Assembly (NCBI GenBank): GCA_018623895.1
Contig: JAAZUY010000002.1
Location: 1-27,411 of the forward strand
DNA length: 27,411 nt
Direction of reading: 5' to 3'
DNA from: a bacterium
Lineage (GTDB): Bacteria > Bacillota_I > Bacilli_A > Acholeplasmatales > Acholeplasmataceae
In this document: in pieces, positions 13,657 through 21,887 of the stretch
Numbering within the stretch: the stretch's first letter is position 1
Layout: each line of letters starts with the position of its first letter
The notes under the pieces: generated by a model
What the model was told of the DNA's origin: nothing
Database searches by the model: none
Seen by the model: the letters and a program-made list of their open reading frames with translations, nothing else
Program-made: the position numbers and the translations under genes

Positions 13657-14652
13657 ATGGCACAAGCAACAATTTATAGCGTTGCGCTTGCTGCAGGAGT
13701 TTCTTTGGCTACTGTATCAAGGGTTCTAAATAACCCTGAAAAAGTAAAAAAATCAACTAGGGAAAGAGTTTTAAAGGTAATCAATGAGCTTGGATACAGG
13801 CCGAATGTAATAGCTAGAGGATTAGCAAGTAGAAAAACTACAAATGTTGGAGTTGTTGTTTCGGATATAACTCGAGCTTCAGTTGCAGAAATGCTCGGAG
13901 GAATCTCTGATATTGCTAATAATTATCAATATTCAATAAAAATTTTTGTTATACGAGAAGAAACAGATATTATCGATACTACACATAAAATAGTGTCTGA
14001 ACAAGTTGACGGGATTTTATTTTTAAATGACGAATTAGCTGAACAAAAAGTTCAAGATGTAAAAAATATTTTTGATCAAAATAATATTCCTGTAGTTTTC
14101 GCAAATGTGATAGCAAGTAATGATGAGTCACCTCAAGTATCTATTGATTATGAAAAAGCAGGATATGAATTAACAAAGACATTAATAGATGACAATAGAA
14201 AGAATATTTTTTTGCTTTCAACAGCAAGAAAATACAAGGTTAATGATTTAAAAGAAGCAGGATATACAAAAGCAATAAAAGAGGCAGGTCTTCCTGTGAA
14301 AATTTTTAGGACAAGTGGAGATACAGACATAAATAGTCAACATTTTTCATCGTTTTTTAAAGATAAGATAGTTGACGCTGCAATTGGAGTCAGAGACTCA
14401 ATTGCTGTATCTTTTATGAATATTGCTATTAAAAATGGAAGAAAAATACCAGAAAATATTGCAGTTGCAGGATTCCAAAATACTAAATACGCTCTACTTT
14501 CTAGACCTTTAATGACTTCATTAGATATTCCTGTATATGATATAGGTGCAGTATCAATGAGACTTTTAACAAAACTTATGAACAAGGAAAATGTTGAGAA
14601 TATTCAAATTTCTCTACCTCATTTCATCGTAAAAAGAGAGAGTACAAGATAA
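13657..14652 (+). CDS. ccpA: Catabolite control protein A (LacI/GalR family)
   Basis: A 331-residue LacI-family regulator that matches CcpA closely. The helix-turn-helix is TIYSVALAAGVSLATVSRVLN (about 5-25), followed by the hinge GYRPNVIARGLASRKTTNVG and a periplasmic-binding-like core. The CcpA-type C-terminus is diagnostic: RPLMTSLDIPVYDIGAVSMR, then LLTKLMNKENVENI and LPHFIVKRESTR. CcpA with HPr phosphorylated on the regulatory serine represses or activates carbon genes at cre sites. Here the HPr family member with that serine is also in the window. A cre-like operator overlaps its promoter. The stop overlaps the tyrS start by one base, so ccpA and tyrS are cotranscribed. Confidence 0.93.
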   Translation: MAQATIYSVALAAGVSLATVSRVLNNPEKVKKSTRERVLKVINELGYRPNVIARGLASRKTTNVGVVVSDITRASVAEMLGGISDIANNYQYSIKIFVIREETDIIDTTHKIVSEQVDGILFLNDELAEQKVQDVKNIFDQNNIPVVFANVIASNDESPQVSIDYEKAGYELTKTLIDDNRKNIFLLSTARKYKVNDLKEAGYTKAIKEAGLPVKIFRTSGDTDINSQHFSSFFKDKIVDAAIGVRDSIAVSFMNIAIKNGRKIPENIAVAGFQNTKYALLSRPLMTSLDIPVYDIGAVSMRLLTKLMNKENVENIQISLPHFIVKRESTR

Positions 14653-15896
14653 TGAAATTATTTGATCTATTAAAACAAAGAAATATGATAAAGGATATTT
14701 CAGATACTGCTTTAGCAAAAAAATTCTTGAATGAACAAAAAACAAGATTTTATTGTGGTTTTGATCCATCATCAACATCATTAACAGTTGGACATTTAGT
14801 ACAAGTTGTAAGATCAAAAATCTTACAGTCATTTGGACACACCCCAATTATAGTTATTGGAGGTGCTACAGGATTAATAGGAGATCCAAAACAAAATCAT
14901 GAACGAAAACTTATTTCTCTTGAAAGTTCCCTTGAAAATTCTAAACATATTGAAGCTCAATTAAGAAATCTTTTAGGAGATAATGCAATCTATTTAAATA
15001 ACTATGAATGGCTGAAAGATATTAACCTTGTTGACTATCTTAGAGAATATGGTAAATTTTTTCCCATAAATTATATGTTATCAAAAGATACAATTTCTAA
15101 AAGACTAGAAAAAGGAATATCTTACACAGAATTTTCATATATGATAATTCAATCTATTGATTTTTTACATTTATATAATGAATATAATTGTAAAATACAA
15201 TTTGGAGGATCAGATCAATGGGGGAATATAACTTCTGGTTTAGAATTAATTAGAAAAAAAAACCATGAGTCAGAAGTTTTAGGACTATCATCGCCTTTAT
15301 TATTGAAATCAGATGGAACTAAGTTTGGAAAATCTGAATCTGGAACTTTATGGCTTGATAAAAAACTAACTTCTCCATACGAATTATATCAATATTTTTT
15401 AAATTCATCTGATCAAGATGTAATTAATTATTTGAAACTACTTACGACATTAAACAACTCAGAAATAAATGAATATCAATCTAAAATGAATGAGAATCCA
15501 GGTTCAAGATTGGCTCAGAAAAAACTAGCTGAGGAAGTTGTAATTATGGTTCATGGAATTAAGGAATTAAACATATCAAAAGAAGTTACTAATGCACTTT
15601 TTTATGGCAAATTTGATAATTTAGCTATTGAATCTTTTGAAATATTAGAAAAAACATTACAAAAAACTTCTAATATGAATTTGATTGAAGCATTAATTGA
15701 ATTAAAATTAGCAAGTTCAAAAAGAGAAGCAAGAGAGTTTATCAACAATAACGCAATCCAAATTAATGGAAAAAAGATTAACGAATTAGACTATAAATTT
15801 TTAGAAGAAAAATTCTATCATAATAAATATCTTGTTATCAGGCGCGGAAAGAAAAAATATGGAATCGTAAAAAAAAATGTTAAGGATATTAATTAA
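14652..15896 (+). CDS. tyrS: Tyrosyl-tRNA synthetase
   Basis: Charges tRNA-Tyr with tyrosine. The 414-residue class I synthetase has FYCGFDPSSTSLTVGHL, in which TVGH (45-48) is the HIGH signature, IGGATGLIGDP, the tyrosine-site segment SYMIIQSIDFLHL, FGGSDQWGNITSG, and the KMSKS loop as KFGKS (224-228). A C-terminal S4-like RNA-binding domain follows from about residue 345 (LIELKLASSKREAREFI, NGKKI). All are typical of TyrRS of the KFGKS type. The start shares its first base with the ccpA stop. No T-box leader is present because tyrS has no upstream gap, so its control must be through ccpA transcription or internal. Confidence 0.97.
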   Translation: MKLFDLLKQRNMIKDISDTALAKKFLNEQKTRFYCGFDPSSTSLTVGHLVQVVRSKILQSFGHTPIIVIGGATGLIGDPKQNHERKLISLESSLENSKHIEAQLRNLLGDNAIYLNNYEWLKDINLVDYLREYGKFFPINYMLSKDTISKRLEKGISYTEFSYMIIQSIDFLHLYNEYNCKIQFGGSDQWGNITSGLELIRKKNHESEVLGLSSPLLLKSDGTKFGKSESGTLWLDKKLTSPYELYQYFLNSSDQDVINYLKLLTTLNNSEINEYQSKMNENPGSRLAQKKLAEEVVIMVHGIKELNISKEVTNALFYGKFDNLAIESFEILEKTLQKTSNMNLIEALIELKLASSKREAREFINNNAIQINGKKINELDYKFLEEKFYHNKYLVIRRGKKKYGIVKKNVKDIN

Positions 15897-16710
15897 CAGA
15901 AAAGCTGGAAAAAACAACAAAAAAATTGATTTTAATTCAATAAAAAAGAAGTTTCCAAAACAATATCTTAATAAAAAGATTTATAATGTTGAAGATGTAA
16001 ATAATTATGATCATTTTTTTGATTCGATTAATTTTAAAGATGTAATTGTTTTGGTGGGAGGAGATGGAACATATAACCATTTTATTAATGGAATATCAAA
16101 AACTCCTAATCAAAAAATTTTTTTTATGAGATCAGGAACTGGAGACGATTTTTTTAGAAGTATAAGTAAAAAAAATAAAATTATATTAGTAAATGATTAT
16201 ATAAAGCATTTACCAAAAGTAAACATTAATGGCTTAGATTTAAAATATTTAAATGGAATTGGAATTGGGCTTGATGGCTATGTAGGAAATCAAATCAAGA
16301 GTAAAACATCTAGTAAAAATGCTTTTACATTCTTTTATTATTCAATTGTTGGAATATTGAAATTCAAAACTTTTATATTAAATATTGATATTGACGGCAA
16401 CAATTTAAAATATAATAAAACCTGGTTTTGCTCAATTATGTTTGGGAGTACCTTTGGTAGAGGAATGAAGGTTGCACCACATGCAACAAGAGAAAAAGAA
16501 CTTCATGCAGTGATAGTCAAAGACTGTCCAAGATGGTTGCTGTTGTTTATTTTTCCTTTTATATACTTTGGCAAACATATATGGTTTAAAAAATATGTTG
16601 ATATTATAGAGGGAAATGATTTAGAGTTATTATTTAAATCAAAGCAATATTGTCAAATAGATGGAGAGATAATTGAAGTTAAAAAAACTCCAATAAGAAC
16701 AAATATTTGA
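15877..16710 (+). CDS. Diacylglycerol kinase-family lipid kinase
   Basis: A 277-residue protein of the DAGK catalytic family (DgkB/YegS type), which phosphorylates diacylglycerol or related lipids at the membrane surface. The nucleotide-binding motif GGDGTYNHFING is at 61-72, and RSGTGDDFFRSI replaces the usual GTGNDFAR. Further marks are GIGIGLDGYV and, near the end, QIDGEII. It is shorter than DgkB (about 300), mostly in the C-terminal part. The start overlaps tyrS by 20 bases, has no clear ribosome binding site and so probably depends on tyrS translation. Its substrate cannot be decided from sequence. Confidence 0.82.
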   Translation: MLRILINRKAGKNNKKIDFNSIKKKFPKQYLNKKIYNVEDVNNYDHFFDSINFKDVIVLVGGDGTYNHFINGISKTPNQKIFFMRSGTGDDFFRSISKKNKIILVNDYIKHLPKVNINGLDLKYLNGIGIGLDGYVGNQIKSKTSSKNAFTFFYYSIVGILKFKTFILNIDIDGNNLKYNKTWFCSIMFGSTFGRGMKVAPHATREKELHAVIVKDCPRWLLLFIFPFIYFGKHIWFKKYVDIIEGNDLELLFKSKQYCQIDGEIIEVKKTPIRTNI

Positions 16711-17697
16711 TTATCTTTTCAGACCTACTTTATTATAGACATCTAAGATTTTTAGTTCTGCAATTTTGCTAGCTTCTTTTTTTCCTTTGTCTAAAATTTC
16801 ATCAAGTTTTTTTGAATTGATTAGTGACTTGTATTTTTTTTGGATGGGTTCTAAAGTTTCTGCAATAATTTTATAAACTGAGTCTTTAAACTCTTTATAT
16901 GATGAATTTTTGAATTTTTTTTCTGTTTCTTTGATACTATTGTTACTTAGAGAGGCGTAAATTGTTAATAGATTAGATAATCCAGGTTTCTTTTTTTCAT
17001 CAAAATAAATTTCGTTATCATTATCTGTAACAGCAGAATAAATTTTCTTTTTTACCGAAGTTAAATCATCCGATAGTAAAATATATGATTTAGAACTTTT
17101 TTCTGTTTTAGCCATTTTTTTAATTGGGTCAGTTAGAGACATTATCTTTGAACCAATTTTAGATTTGTAGCCTTCAGGAATTTTGAATGTTTTACCATAA
17201 TTATGATTAAATCTTTTAGCTAATGTTCGAGTTAGCTCTAAATGCTGTGATTGATCGGATCCAACAGGAACAATATCTGCATCATATAAAAGTATATCCG
17301 CTGCCATTAAATTTGGATAAGTAAATAAAGAAGTTCTAATGGTTTCACTATAATTTTTTTTATCTTTATATTGAATCATTCTTTCAAGCTCTCCGATGTG
17401 GGATGTAGATTCCATAATGTAAGAAAGTTGGGTATGCTCTTTAACTTCTGATTGAAGAAATATATTTACTTTTAGAGGATCTAATCCACAAGCTATATAT
17501 GTAGCCGCAATTTCCCTTATATTTTTTTCTAATTCATGACTATTAATTGGTATTGTTATGGCATGTAAATCTGCGATAAATATAAAGAAACTTGAATTTG
17601 AAAATTTTTCTTGCAAATCTAAAAATTGCTTTATAGCACCTATATAATTTCCTAATGTAAGTTGACCCGAAGGTTTTATTCCAGATACAATTCTCAT
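16711..17697 (-). CDS. trpS: Tryptophanyl-tRNA synthetase
   Basis: Charges tRNA-Trp. The class I synthetase begins MRIVSGIKPSGQLTLGNYIGA, in which TLGNYIG is the HIGH-type signature of TrpRS. DLHAITIP, the substrate segment LMAADILLYDADIVPVGSDQ and KIMSLTDPIKKMAKT are visible. The KMSKS loop is KMAKT (194-198), with serine replaced by alanine and threonine, which is less usual. The second of two close ATGs (17697; 328 residues) is chosen because GAGG lies seven bases before it and overlaps the first ATG. It follows pepF by a few bases and ends directly against the convergent lipid kinase gene. Confidence 0.95.
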   Translation of the reverse strand: MRIVSGIKPSGQLTLGNYIGAIKQFLDLQEKFSNSSFFIFIADLHAITIPINSHELEKNIREIAATYIACGLDPLKVNIFLQSEVKEHTQLSYIMESTSHIGELERMIQYKDKKNYSETIRTSLFTYPNLMAADILLYDADIVPVGSDQSQHLELTRTLAKRFNHNYGKTFKIPEGYKSKIGSKIMSLTDPIKKMAKTEKSSKSYILLSDDLTSVKKKIYSAVTDNDNEIYFDEKKKPGLSNLLTIYASLSNNSIKETEKKFKNSSYKEFKDSVYKIIAETLEPIQKKYKSLINSKKLDEILDKGKKEASKIAELKILDVYNKVGLKR

Positions 17698-17707
17698 TTT
17701 CATACCT

Positions 17708-19471
17708 CTAAATATTCAATAGTAAGTCTAATTTTTTAATTAAATCTTCCAAATAATTTACAACTGAAAGAAACGTACTTTTGTCTGTTAAATCTACTCC
17801 AGCAATCTTAGCTTGGTTAACAGGAAAATCATTTCCTCCTGATTTTAACATGTTTTTATAGTCGGTCATTGCACCAGGAACTTTATTTTTTATGTTTTCA
17901 AAAATTTTTAAAGATGCACTGAATGAAGTTGCATACTGGTATACATAAAAAGGAGTGCGAAATAGATGAGGAATGTATGCCCATACATATTTTTTAAATT
18001 TTTCTTTCTCGATATCAATATCATAGTAGTGTTTATAAAGATCTATCATAATTTTTGATAATGAATCAGAAGTGATTGGTTGACCTTCAGCGATTTTTTT
18101 GTTTGCTAAATATTCATAATTCGCAAATAGTGTCTGTCTGAAAAATGTGGATAAAACTCTATTAATAGCAACTTCTAATATTTGAATTTTTTCTGATTTT
18201 GACTTTGAGATCTCAAAAAGATAATCTAACAAAATATGCTCGTTAAATGTTGATGCAATTTCAGCTATAAAAATTGTGTAATCACTTGTTGGCATTGGTT
18301 GATGCAAGTTTGAAAAAAGAGTATGTGCACTGTGTCCAGCTTCATGTGCTAACGTCATTACGCTTGATAGTGTTTGATCGTGGTTAAGTAATATGTATGG
18401 ATGATGACCATATACACCAGATGAGTAAGCACCTGTTCTCTTTCCATCTTTCGGATAAGCATCAACATAACCATCCTCTAGAGCATTTTTTTGAAATTTG
18501 ACAAATTCAGAGTCAAGGTTCTCTATTGATTTTAAGAAGAGGTCTTTTGATTCTTCATAAGTATACTTTTTGTTTTCTTTAGATAATGATAGAAATCTAT
18601 CGTAGGTATAATAATTCTCCATTCCAAGATATTTCTTTTTTAGTTTAATAAATTTTTTTACTGACGCCGTATTTTCACGAGCAACATCTATTAAGTTTAA
18701 AAATACTTTTTTTGGGATATTATTTTTAAATAATACAGAATGTAATGAATCAGTGTAATTTCTTGATTCATAATTTGATTTTAAATTATTTAAAACAAGC
18801 TGATAAGTTGTAGCAAAAGCAGTTTTATTTTCTGAGTATCTTTTAAATGTAGCTTCAAAGATTTTTCTTCTATCTTCGCTATCACCGAGAGTTTTAATAA
18901 TTGAAGACCAGTTTGATGAATTTACCTTAATCTTTTCTCCTGAACTCAGAGTTACAATTTCATCTTCTCTATCTATGATAGATAAAGATTGATGAAGAAG
19001 TGAGGGCAAACTATTCGAAATAGAGAAATTTGCAATCAATTTTTCTTGTTTATCATCTAAAATATGCTCTTGAGAGTGGAATAACTTAGTCATTGGAAAT
19101 AAATATTTTTTAAGTTCTTGCTCTTTATGCATCATATTAAAAAGATTCTCTTTTCCAATACTAATAAGTTCAGGTGAAACAAAAGATGTTTTTTTGTAAA
19201 ATTCAGAAAGCAATATTCGTAATTTTTGATTATCAGCTTGAATTTTTTCATTCTTTAGGTCTAAATCACCTTTGAGGTGAATATATAAATATATTTTATA
19301 TAAATGTGCAGTAACCTCGGTGTCTTGTCTAAAATGAGCTTTTAAATCATGAATGTTACTCAGCTTACCTTTATACTTATCTAAATCATTAAGTTTTAGT
19401 TTCAATTTTTGAAAATCATTTTCCCATTCTTCATGACTACTATATAAATTTTTTAAATTCCATTTTGACAT
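17708..19471 (-). CDS. pepF: Oligoendopeptidase F (M3 metallopeptidase)
   Basis: A 587-residue zinc peptidase of the M3B family that degrades intracellular oligopeptides. The zinc-binding HExxH is H376-E377-A-G-H380 in LAHEAGHSAHTLFS, and the third ligand region is IAEIASTFNEHILLDYL, about 28 residues later. PYILLNHDQTLSSVMTLAHE precedes the motif as in PepF. There is no signal peptide. The start has AGGAGA six bases upstream, behind an extended -10. The downstream trpS is only a few bases away, so the pair is one minus-strand operon. Confidence 0.95.
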   Translation of the reverse strand: MSKWNLKNLYSSHEEWENDFQKLKLKLNDLDKYKGKLSNIHDLKAHFRQDTEVTAHLYKIYLYIHLKGDLDLKNEKIQADNQKLRILLSEFYKKTSFVSPELISIGKENLFNMMHKEQELKKYLFPMTKLFHSQEHILDDKQEKLIANFSISNSLPSLLHQSLSIIDREDEIVTLSSGEKIKVNSSNWSSIIKTLGDSEDRRKIFEATFKRYSENKTAFATTYQLVLNNLKSNYESRNYTDSLHSVLFKNNIPKKVFLNLIDVARENTASVKKFIKLKKKYLGMENYYTYDRFLSLSKENKKYTYEESKDLFLKSIENLDSEFVKFQKNALEDGYVDAYPKDGKRTGAYSSGVYGHHPYILLNHDQTLSSVMTLAHEAGHSAHTLFSNLHQPMPTSDYTIFIAEIASTFNEHILLDYLFEISKSKSEKIQILEVAINRVLSTFFRQTLFANYEYLANKKIAEGQPITSDSLSKIMIDLYKHYYDIDIEKEKFKKYVWAYIPHLFRTPFYVYQYATSFSASLKIFENIKNKVPGAMTDYKNMLKSGGNDFPVNQAKIAGVDLTDKSTFLSVVNYLEDLIKKLDLLLNI

Positions 19472-19499
19472 AAATTTCTCCTAAAATAAATATAGATCA

Positions 19500-19508
19500 A
19501 TTATACCA
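19500..19508 (-). promoter_or_regulatory. Extended -10 promoter of pepF-trpS
   Basis: On the minus strand TGG TATAAT (TATAAT at 19505-19500) lies 28 bases before the pepF start. No good -35 is seen. Confidence 0.6.
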
Positions 19509-19579
19509 AAATAACAAAAAAAAGCGTAGTTCAAAAAAATGAAAAAATGTGTGTGCATAGATGGTAAATAAAATTCAAC

Positions 19580-19608
19580 TTGCAAATCACTTGAATGAGT
19601 TATATAAT
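19580..19608 (+). promoter_or_regulatory. Promoter of spx
   Basis: TTGCAA (19580-19585), 17 bp, TATAAT (19603-19608). The spx start is 51 bases further, after a hairpin. Confidence 0.75.
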
Positions 19609-19619
19609 ATTGTAGCAAG

Positions 19620-19644
19620 CATAAAAAGCTTTAAAGCTTTTATG
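19620..19644 (+). promoter_or_regulatory. Hairpin in the spx 5' leader
   Basis: AAAAGCTTT and AAAGCTTTT form a perfect 18-base palindrome (19624-19641), extended by CAT/ATG with one bulged A. It ends two bases before AAAGGAG, the spx ribosome binding site. There is no T-run long enough for a strong terminator, and the stem could influence mRNA stability or ribosome access. Confidence 0.45.
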
Positions 19645-19659
19645 TAAAGGAGTGTTAGT

Positions 19660-20109
19660 ATGATTACAATTTATACCACACCGAGTTGCTCTTCTTGTAG
19701 AAAAGCAAAAAAGTGGTTAGATGAGCATAGGGTTCCATATCAGGAAAAAAATCTTTTCAATCACCCTATTTCAATCAAAGATATAGATTTGATGCTTGAG
19801 AATGCGGAAAATGGTTTTGAAGATATAATATCAACAAGATCAAAGATATTTAAGGAAATGTCATTGGATGTTGAAGACATGAAAATTAGTGAATTGAAGC
19901 AATTTATAATTGATTATCCGTCAGTTCTTAAAAGACCTATAATAATTGACGGAGAAAAAATGCAGGTTGGATACAATGACGAAGAGATTAGGGTTTTTAT
20001 TCCAAAAAGGTTGAGGGATCTTATCATGTGTGTAGATTGTCCTTCCGGAGAGACTAGAGATTATCAAACTGCTTTAGAGAGATATTTTGAAGAAATACAT
20101 TCAGAATAA
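19660..20109 (+). CDS. spxA: Spx-type transcriptional regulator (ArsC family)
   Basis: Spx binds the RNA polymerase alpha C-terminal domain and redirects transcription during disulfide stress. The redox switch CxxC is C10-S-S-C13 in TTPSCSSCRKAKKW. RPIIIDGEKMQVGYNDEEIRVFIPKRLR (about 87-120) holds the arginine used in polymerase contact and the ending typical of Spx rather than of arsenate reductase. The protein has 149 residues against about 131 in Bacillus; the extra C-terminal part carries a second CxxC, C124-V-D-C127. The gene has its own promoter and a leader hairpin and stands alone before gapA. Confidence 0.9.
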   Translation: MITIYTTPSCSSCRKAKKWLDEHRVPYQEKNLFNHPISIKDIDLMLENAENGFEDIISTRSKIFKEMSLDVEDMKISELKQFIIDYPSVLKRPIIIDGEKMQVGYNDEEIRVFIPKRLRDLIMCVDCPSGETRDYQTALERYFEEIHSE

Positions 20110-20131
20110 GAGTTAGAATTTATTAAATTAT

Positions 20132-20159
20132 TTGTTTAAATTAAATATTTTGTTATAAT
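20132..20159 (+). promoter_or_regulatory. Promoter of gapA
   Basis: TTGTTT (20132-20137), 16 bp, TGT plus TATAAT (20154-20159), an extended -10. AAGGAG precedes the gapA ATG. No cre-like sequence is seen here. Confidence 0.7.
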
Positions 20160-20186
20160 GTTAACCGAAAATAAGGAGAAAATAAT

Positions 20187-21194
20187 ATGTCAATTAAAGT
20201 TGGAATTAATGGGTTTGGAAGAATTGGAAGATTAGCTTTTAGATTGCTATCTCAAGATAAGAGTTTTGATGTAGTAGGTATTAATGATTTAACAGATGCA
20301 GAAACATTAGCATATTTATTGAAGTACGATACTGCACAAGGAAGGTTTTTGGATAACGAAGTTGGTTTTGAAAATAAGAAATTAATAGTTAAAGATAAAT
20401 CAATTCCCATTTTTTCAATAAGGAATCCTCAAGAAATACCTTGGAAAGAATTAGAAGTTGACGTTGTTCTAGAATGCACTGGTTTCTTCGCTGATGAGGA
20501 AAAAGCAGGATGGCATTTAGAAGCGGGAGCAAAAAAAGTTGTAATTAGTGCTCCAGCAAAAGGAAATGTAAAGACAGTAGTTTACAATGTGAATGAAGAT
20601 ATTTTAACTGGTGGTGAAAAAATAATCAGTGGTGCTTCATGTACAACTAATTGTCTGGCACCAGTAGCCAAAGTTCTTCATGAAAAGTTTGGAATTGAAA
20701 AAGGATTTATGACAACTGTTCATGCTTTAACAGCCGATCAATCTCCAGTTGATGGGCCACACAAAAAAGGTATCAAATCAAGAAGGGGAAGAGCATCGGC
20801 ATTTAACATTGTCCCAACAGCTACGGGAGCTGCGAAAGCAATTGGATTAGTTCTACCTGAACTCAATGGTGTTTTAGATGGTCTTGCATTAAGAGTTCCA
20901 ACACTTACTGGCTCTATTGTTGATCTAGTTGTTGAACTTAAAAAGAATGTAACTGTTGAAGAAGTCAATGCAGCTATGAAAGCTGCAGAATCAGAATCAT
21001 TCAAATATGTAACTGATCCAATAGTGTCCTCGGATGTTATTGGCACTTCCTATGGATCATTATTTGATTCTTCTTCAACTACAATTGTTGAATCTAATGG
21101 AAAACAATTACTAAAAGTTCTTGCTTGGTATGACAATGAGATGAGTTATACATCGCAACTTGTGAGAACACTTAAAAAATTTTCTAACCTATAA
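20187..21194 (+). CDS. gapA: Glyceraldehyde-3-phosphate dehydrogenase
   Basis: Oxidises glyceraldehyde 3-phosphate to 1,3-bisphosphoglycerate with NAD in glycolysis. The 335-residue enzyme has the Rossmann start VGINGFGRIGRLAFR, the acidic NAD-site loop GINDLTDAETLAYLLKYD, the active-site C152 in GASCTTNCLAP, the histidine of TTVHALTADQ, and WYDNEMSYTSQLVRT at the end. D33-type acidic residue favours NAD over NADP. It is separate from the pgk-tpiA operon, with its own promoter and a strong terminator. Confidence 0.98.
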   Translation: MSIKVGINGFGRIGRLAFRLLSQDKSFDVVGINDLTDAETLAYLLKYDTAQGRFLDNEVGFENKKLIVKDKSIPIFSIRNPQEIPWKELEVDVVLECTGFFADEEKAGWHLEAGAKKVVISAPAKGNVKTVVYNVNEDILTGGEKIISGASCTTNCLAPVAKVLHEKFGIEKGFMTTVHALTADQSPVDGPHKKGIKSRRGRASAFNIVPTATGAAKAIGLVLPELNGVLDGLALRVPTLTGSIVDLVVELKKNVTVEEVNAAMKAAESESFKYVTDPIVSSDVIGTSYGSLFDSSSTTIVESNGKQLLKVLAWYDNEMSYTSQLVRTLKKFSNL

Positions 21195-21215
21195 CAATTG
21201 ATTTTTTCTAAAAGT

Positions 21216-21240
21216 AAAGAGACATAGTATGTCTCTTTTT
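21216..21240 (+). terminator. Terminator of gapA
   Basis: AAAGAGACATA (21216-21226) and TATGTCTCTTT (21228-21238) form a long perfect stem followed by T. The T-run merges into the extended -10 of the ung promoter. Confidence 0.9.
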
Positions 21241-21248
21241 GATATAAT
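21238..21248 (+). promoter_or_regulatory. Extended -10 promoter of the ung operon, likely leaderless
   Basis: TTTGATATAAT, with TATAAT at 21243-21248. Only six bases separate the box from the ung ATG at 21255, which places the transcript start at the start codon. Any -35 would fall in the gapA terminator stem. Confidence 0.55.
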
Positions 21249-21254
21249 ATATAT

Positions 21255-21887
21255 ATGAATTTTAATAGTTGGTTAGACTCAGATGAGATAAAAAGTATTC
21301 TAGAAGATATAAAAAAATTACTTGAATTAGAAAAAAAGGTGTTTTATCCTGAAATAAAAAATCTATTAAGATCTTTGTCAATAACAAGGTTCAAATCTTT
21401 AAAAGTTGTGATATTAGGCCAAGACCCATACCATGGAGAAAACCAAGCTGATGGTTTGGCATTTAGCTGTTCAAAAAAACCCTTTCCTCCATCATTAAGG
21501 AATATTTTCAAAGCTATCAAGTCACAATATAAATATGAAATTGATAATGGCGACTTATCTAGATGGTCTAATCAAGGAGTTTTGTTATGGAATGTTTATC
21601 TTACAGTTAGAAAAAATGAGCCACTTTCTCATAGGTTTACAGAATACGAAAATTTAACAAAAAGTTTATTAGACTTTATATCGAAAAATAAACGAAATGT
21701 AGTTTTTATGCTTTGGGGAAAATTCGCACAAAAATTTGAAAAAGAAATTACTGGAGATCATTTAATAATAAAAACCTCTCATCCATCACCATTATCTTTT
21801 TACAGAGGTTTTGATAAAGATGATGTATTTATCAGAGCAAATAAATATTTGGAATCAAAAAAAACGGAACAAATTATTTGGAAATGA
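21255..21887 (+). CDS. ung: Uracil-DNA glycosylase, family 1
   Basis: Removes uracil from DNA, starting base excision repair. The 210-residue enzyme has the water-activating loop GQDPYHG with D57, the uracil-site FS (AFSC), WSNQGVLLWN, and the leucine/DNA-intercalation loop HPSPLS with H176. Length is near the usual 220. No Shine-Dalgarno precedes the ATG and the -10 box is six bases away, so translation is probably leaderless. It heads a run of six overlapping genes ending in dut, an enzyme that prevents uracil incorporation. Confidence 0.97.
   Translation: MNFNSWLDSDEIKSILEDIKKLLELEKKVFYPEIKNLLRSLSITRFKSLKVVILGQDPYHGENQADGLAFSCSKKPFPPSLRNIFKAIKSQYKYEIDNGDLSRWSNQGVLLWNVYLTVRKNEPLSHRFTEYENLTKSLLDFISKNKRNVVFMLWGKFAQKFEKEITGDHLIIKTSHPSPLSFYRGFDKDDVFIRANKYLESKKTEQIIWK

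Noticed and set aside
14640..14660. T-box riboswitch before tyrS or trpS
   Set aside because: tyrS overlaps ccpA by one base and trpS follows pepF within about ten bases, so no leader exists for either.
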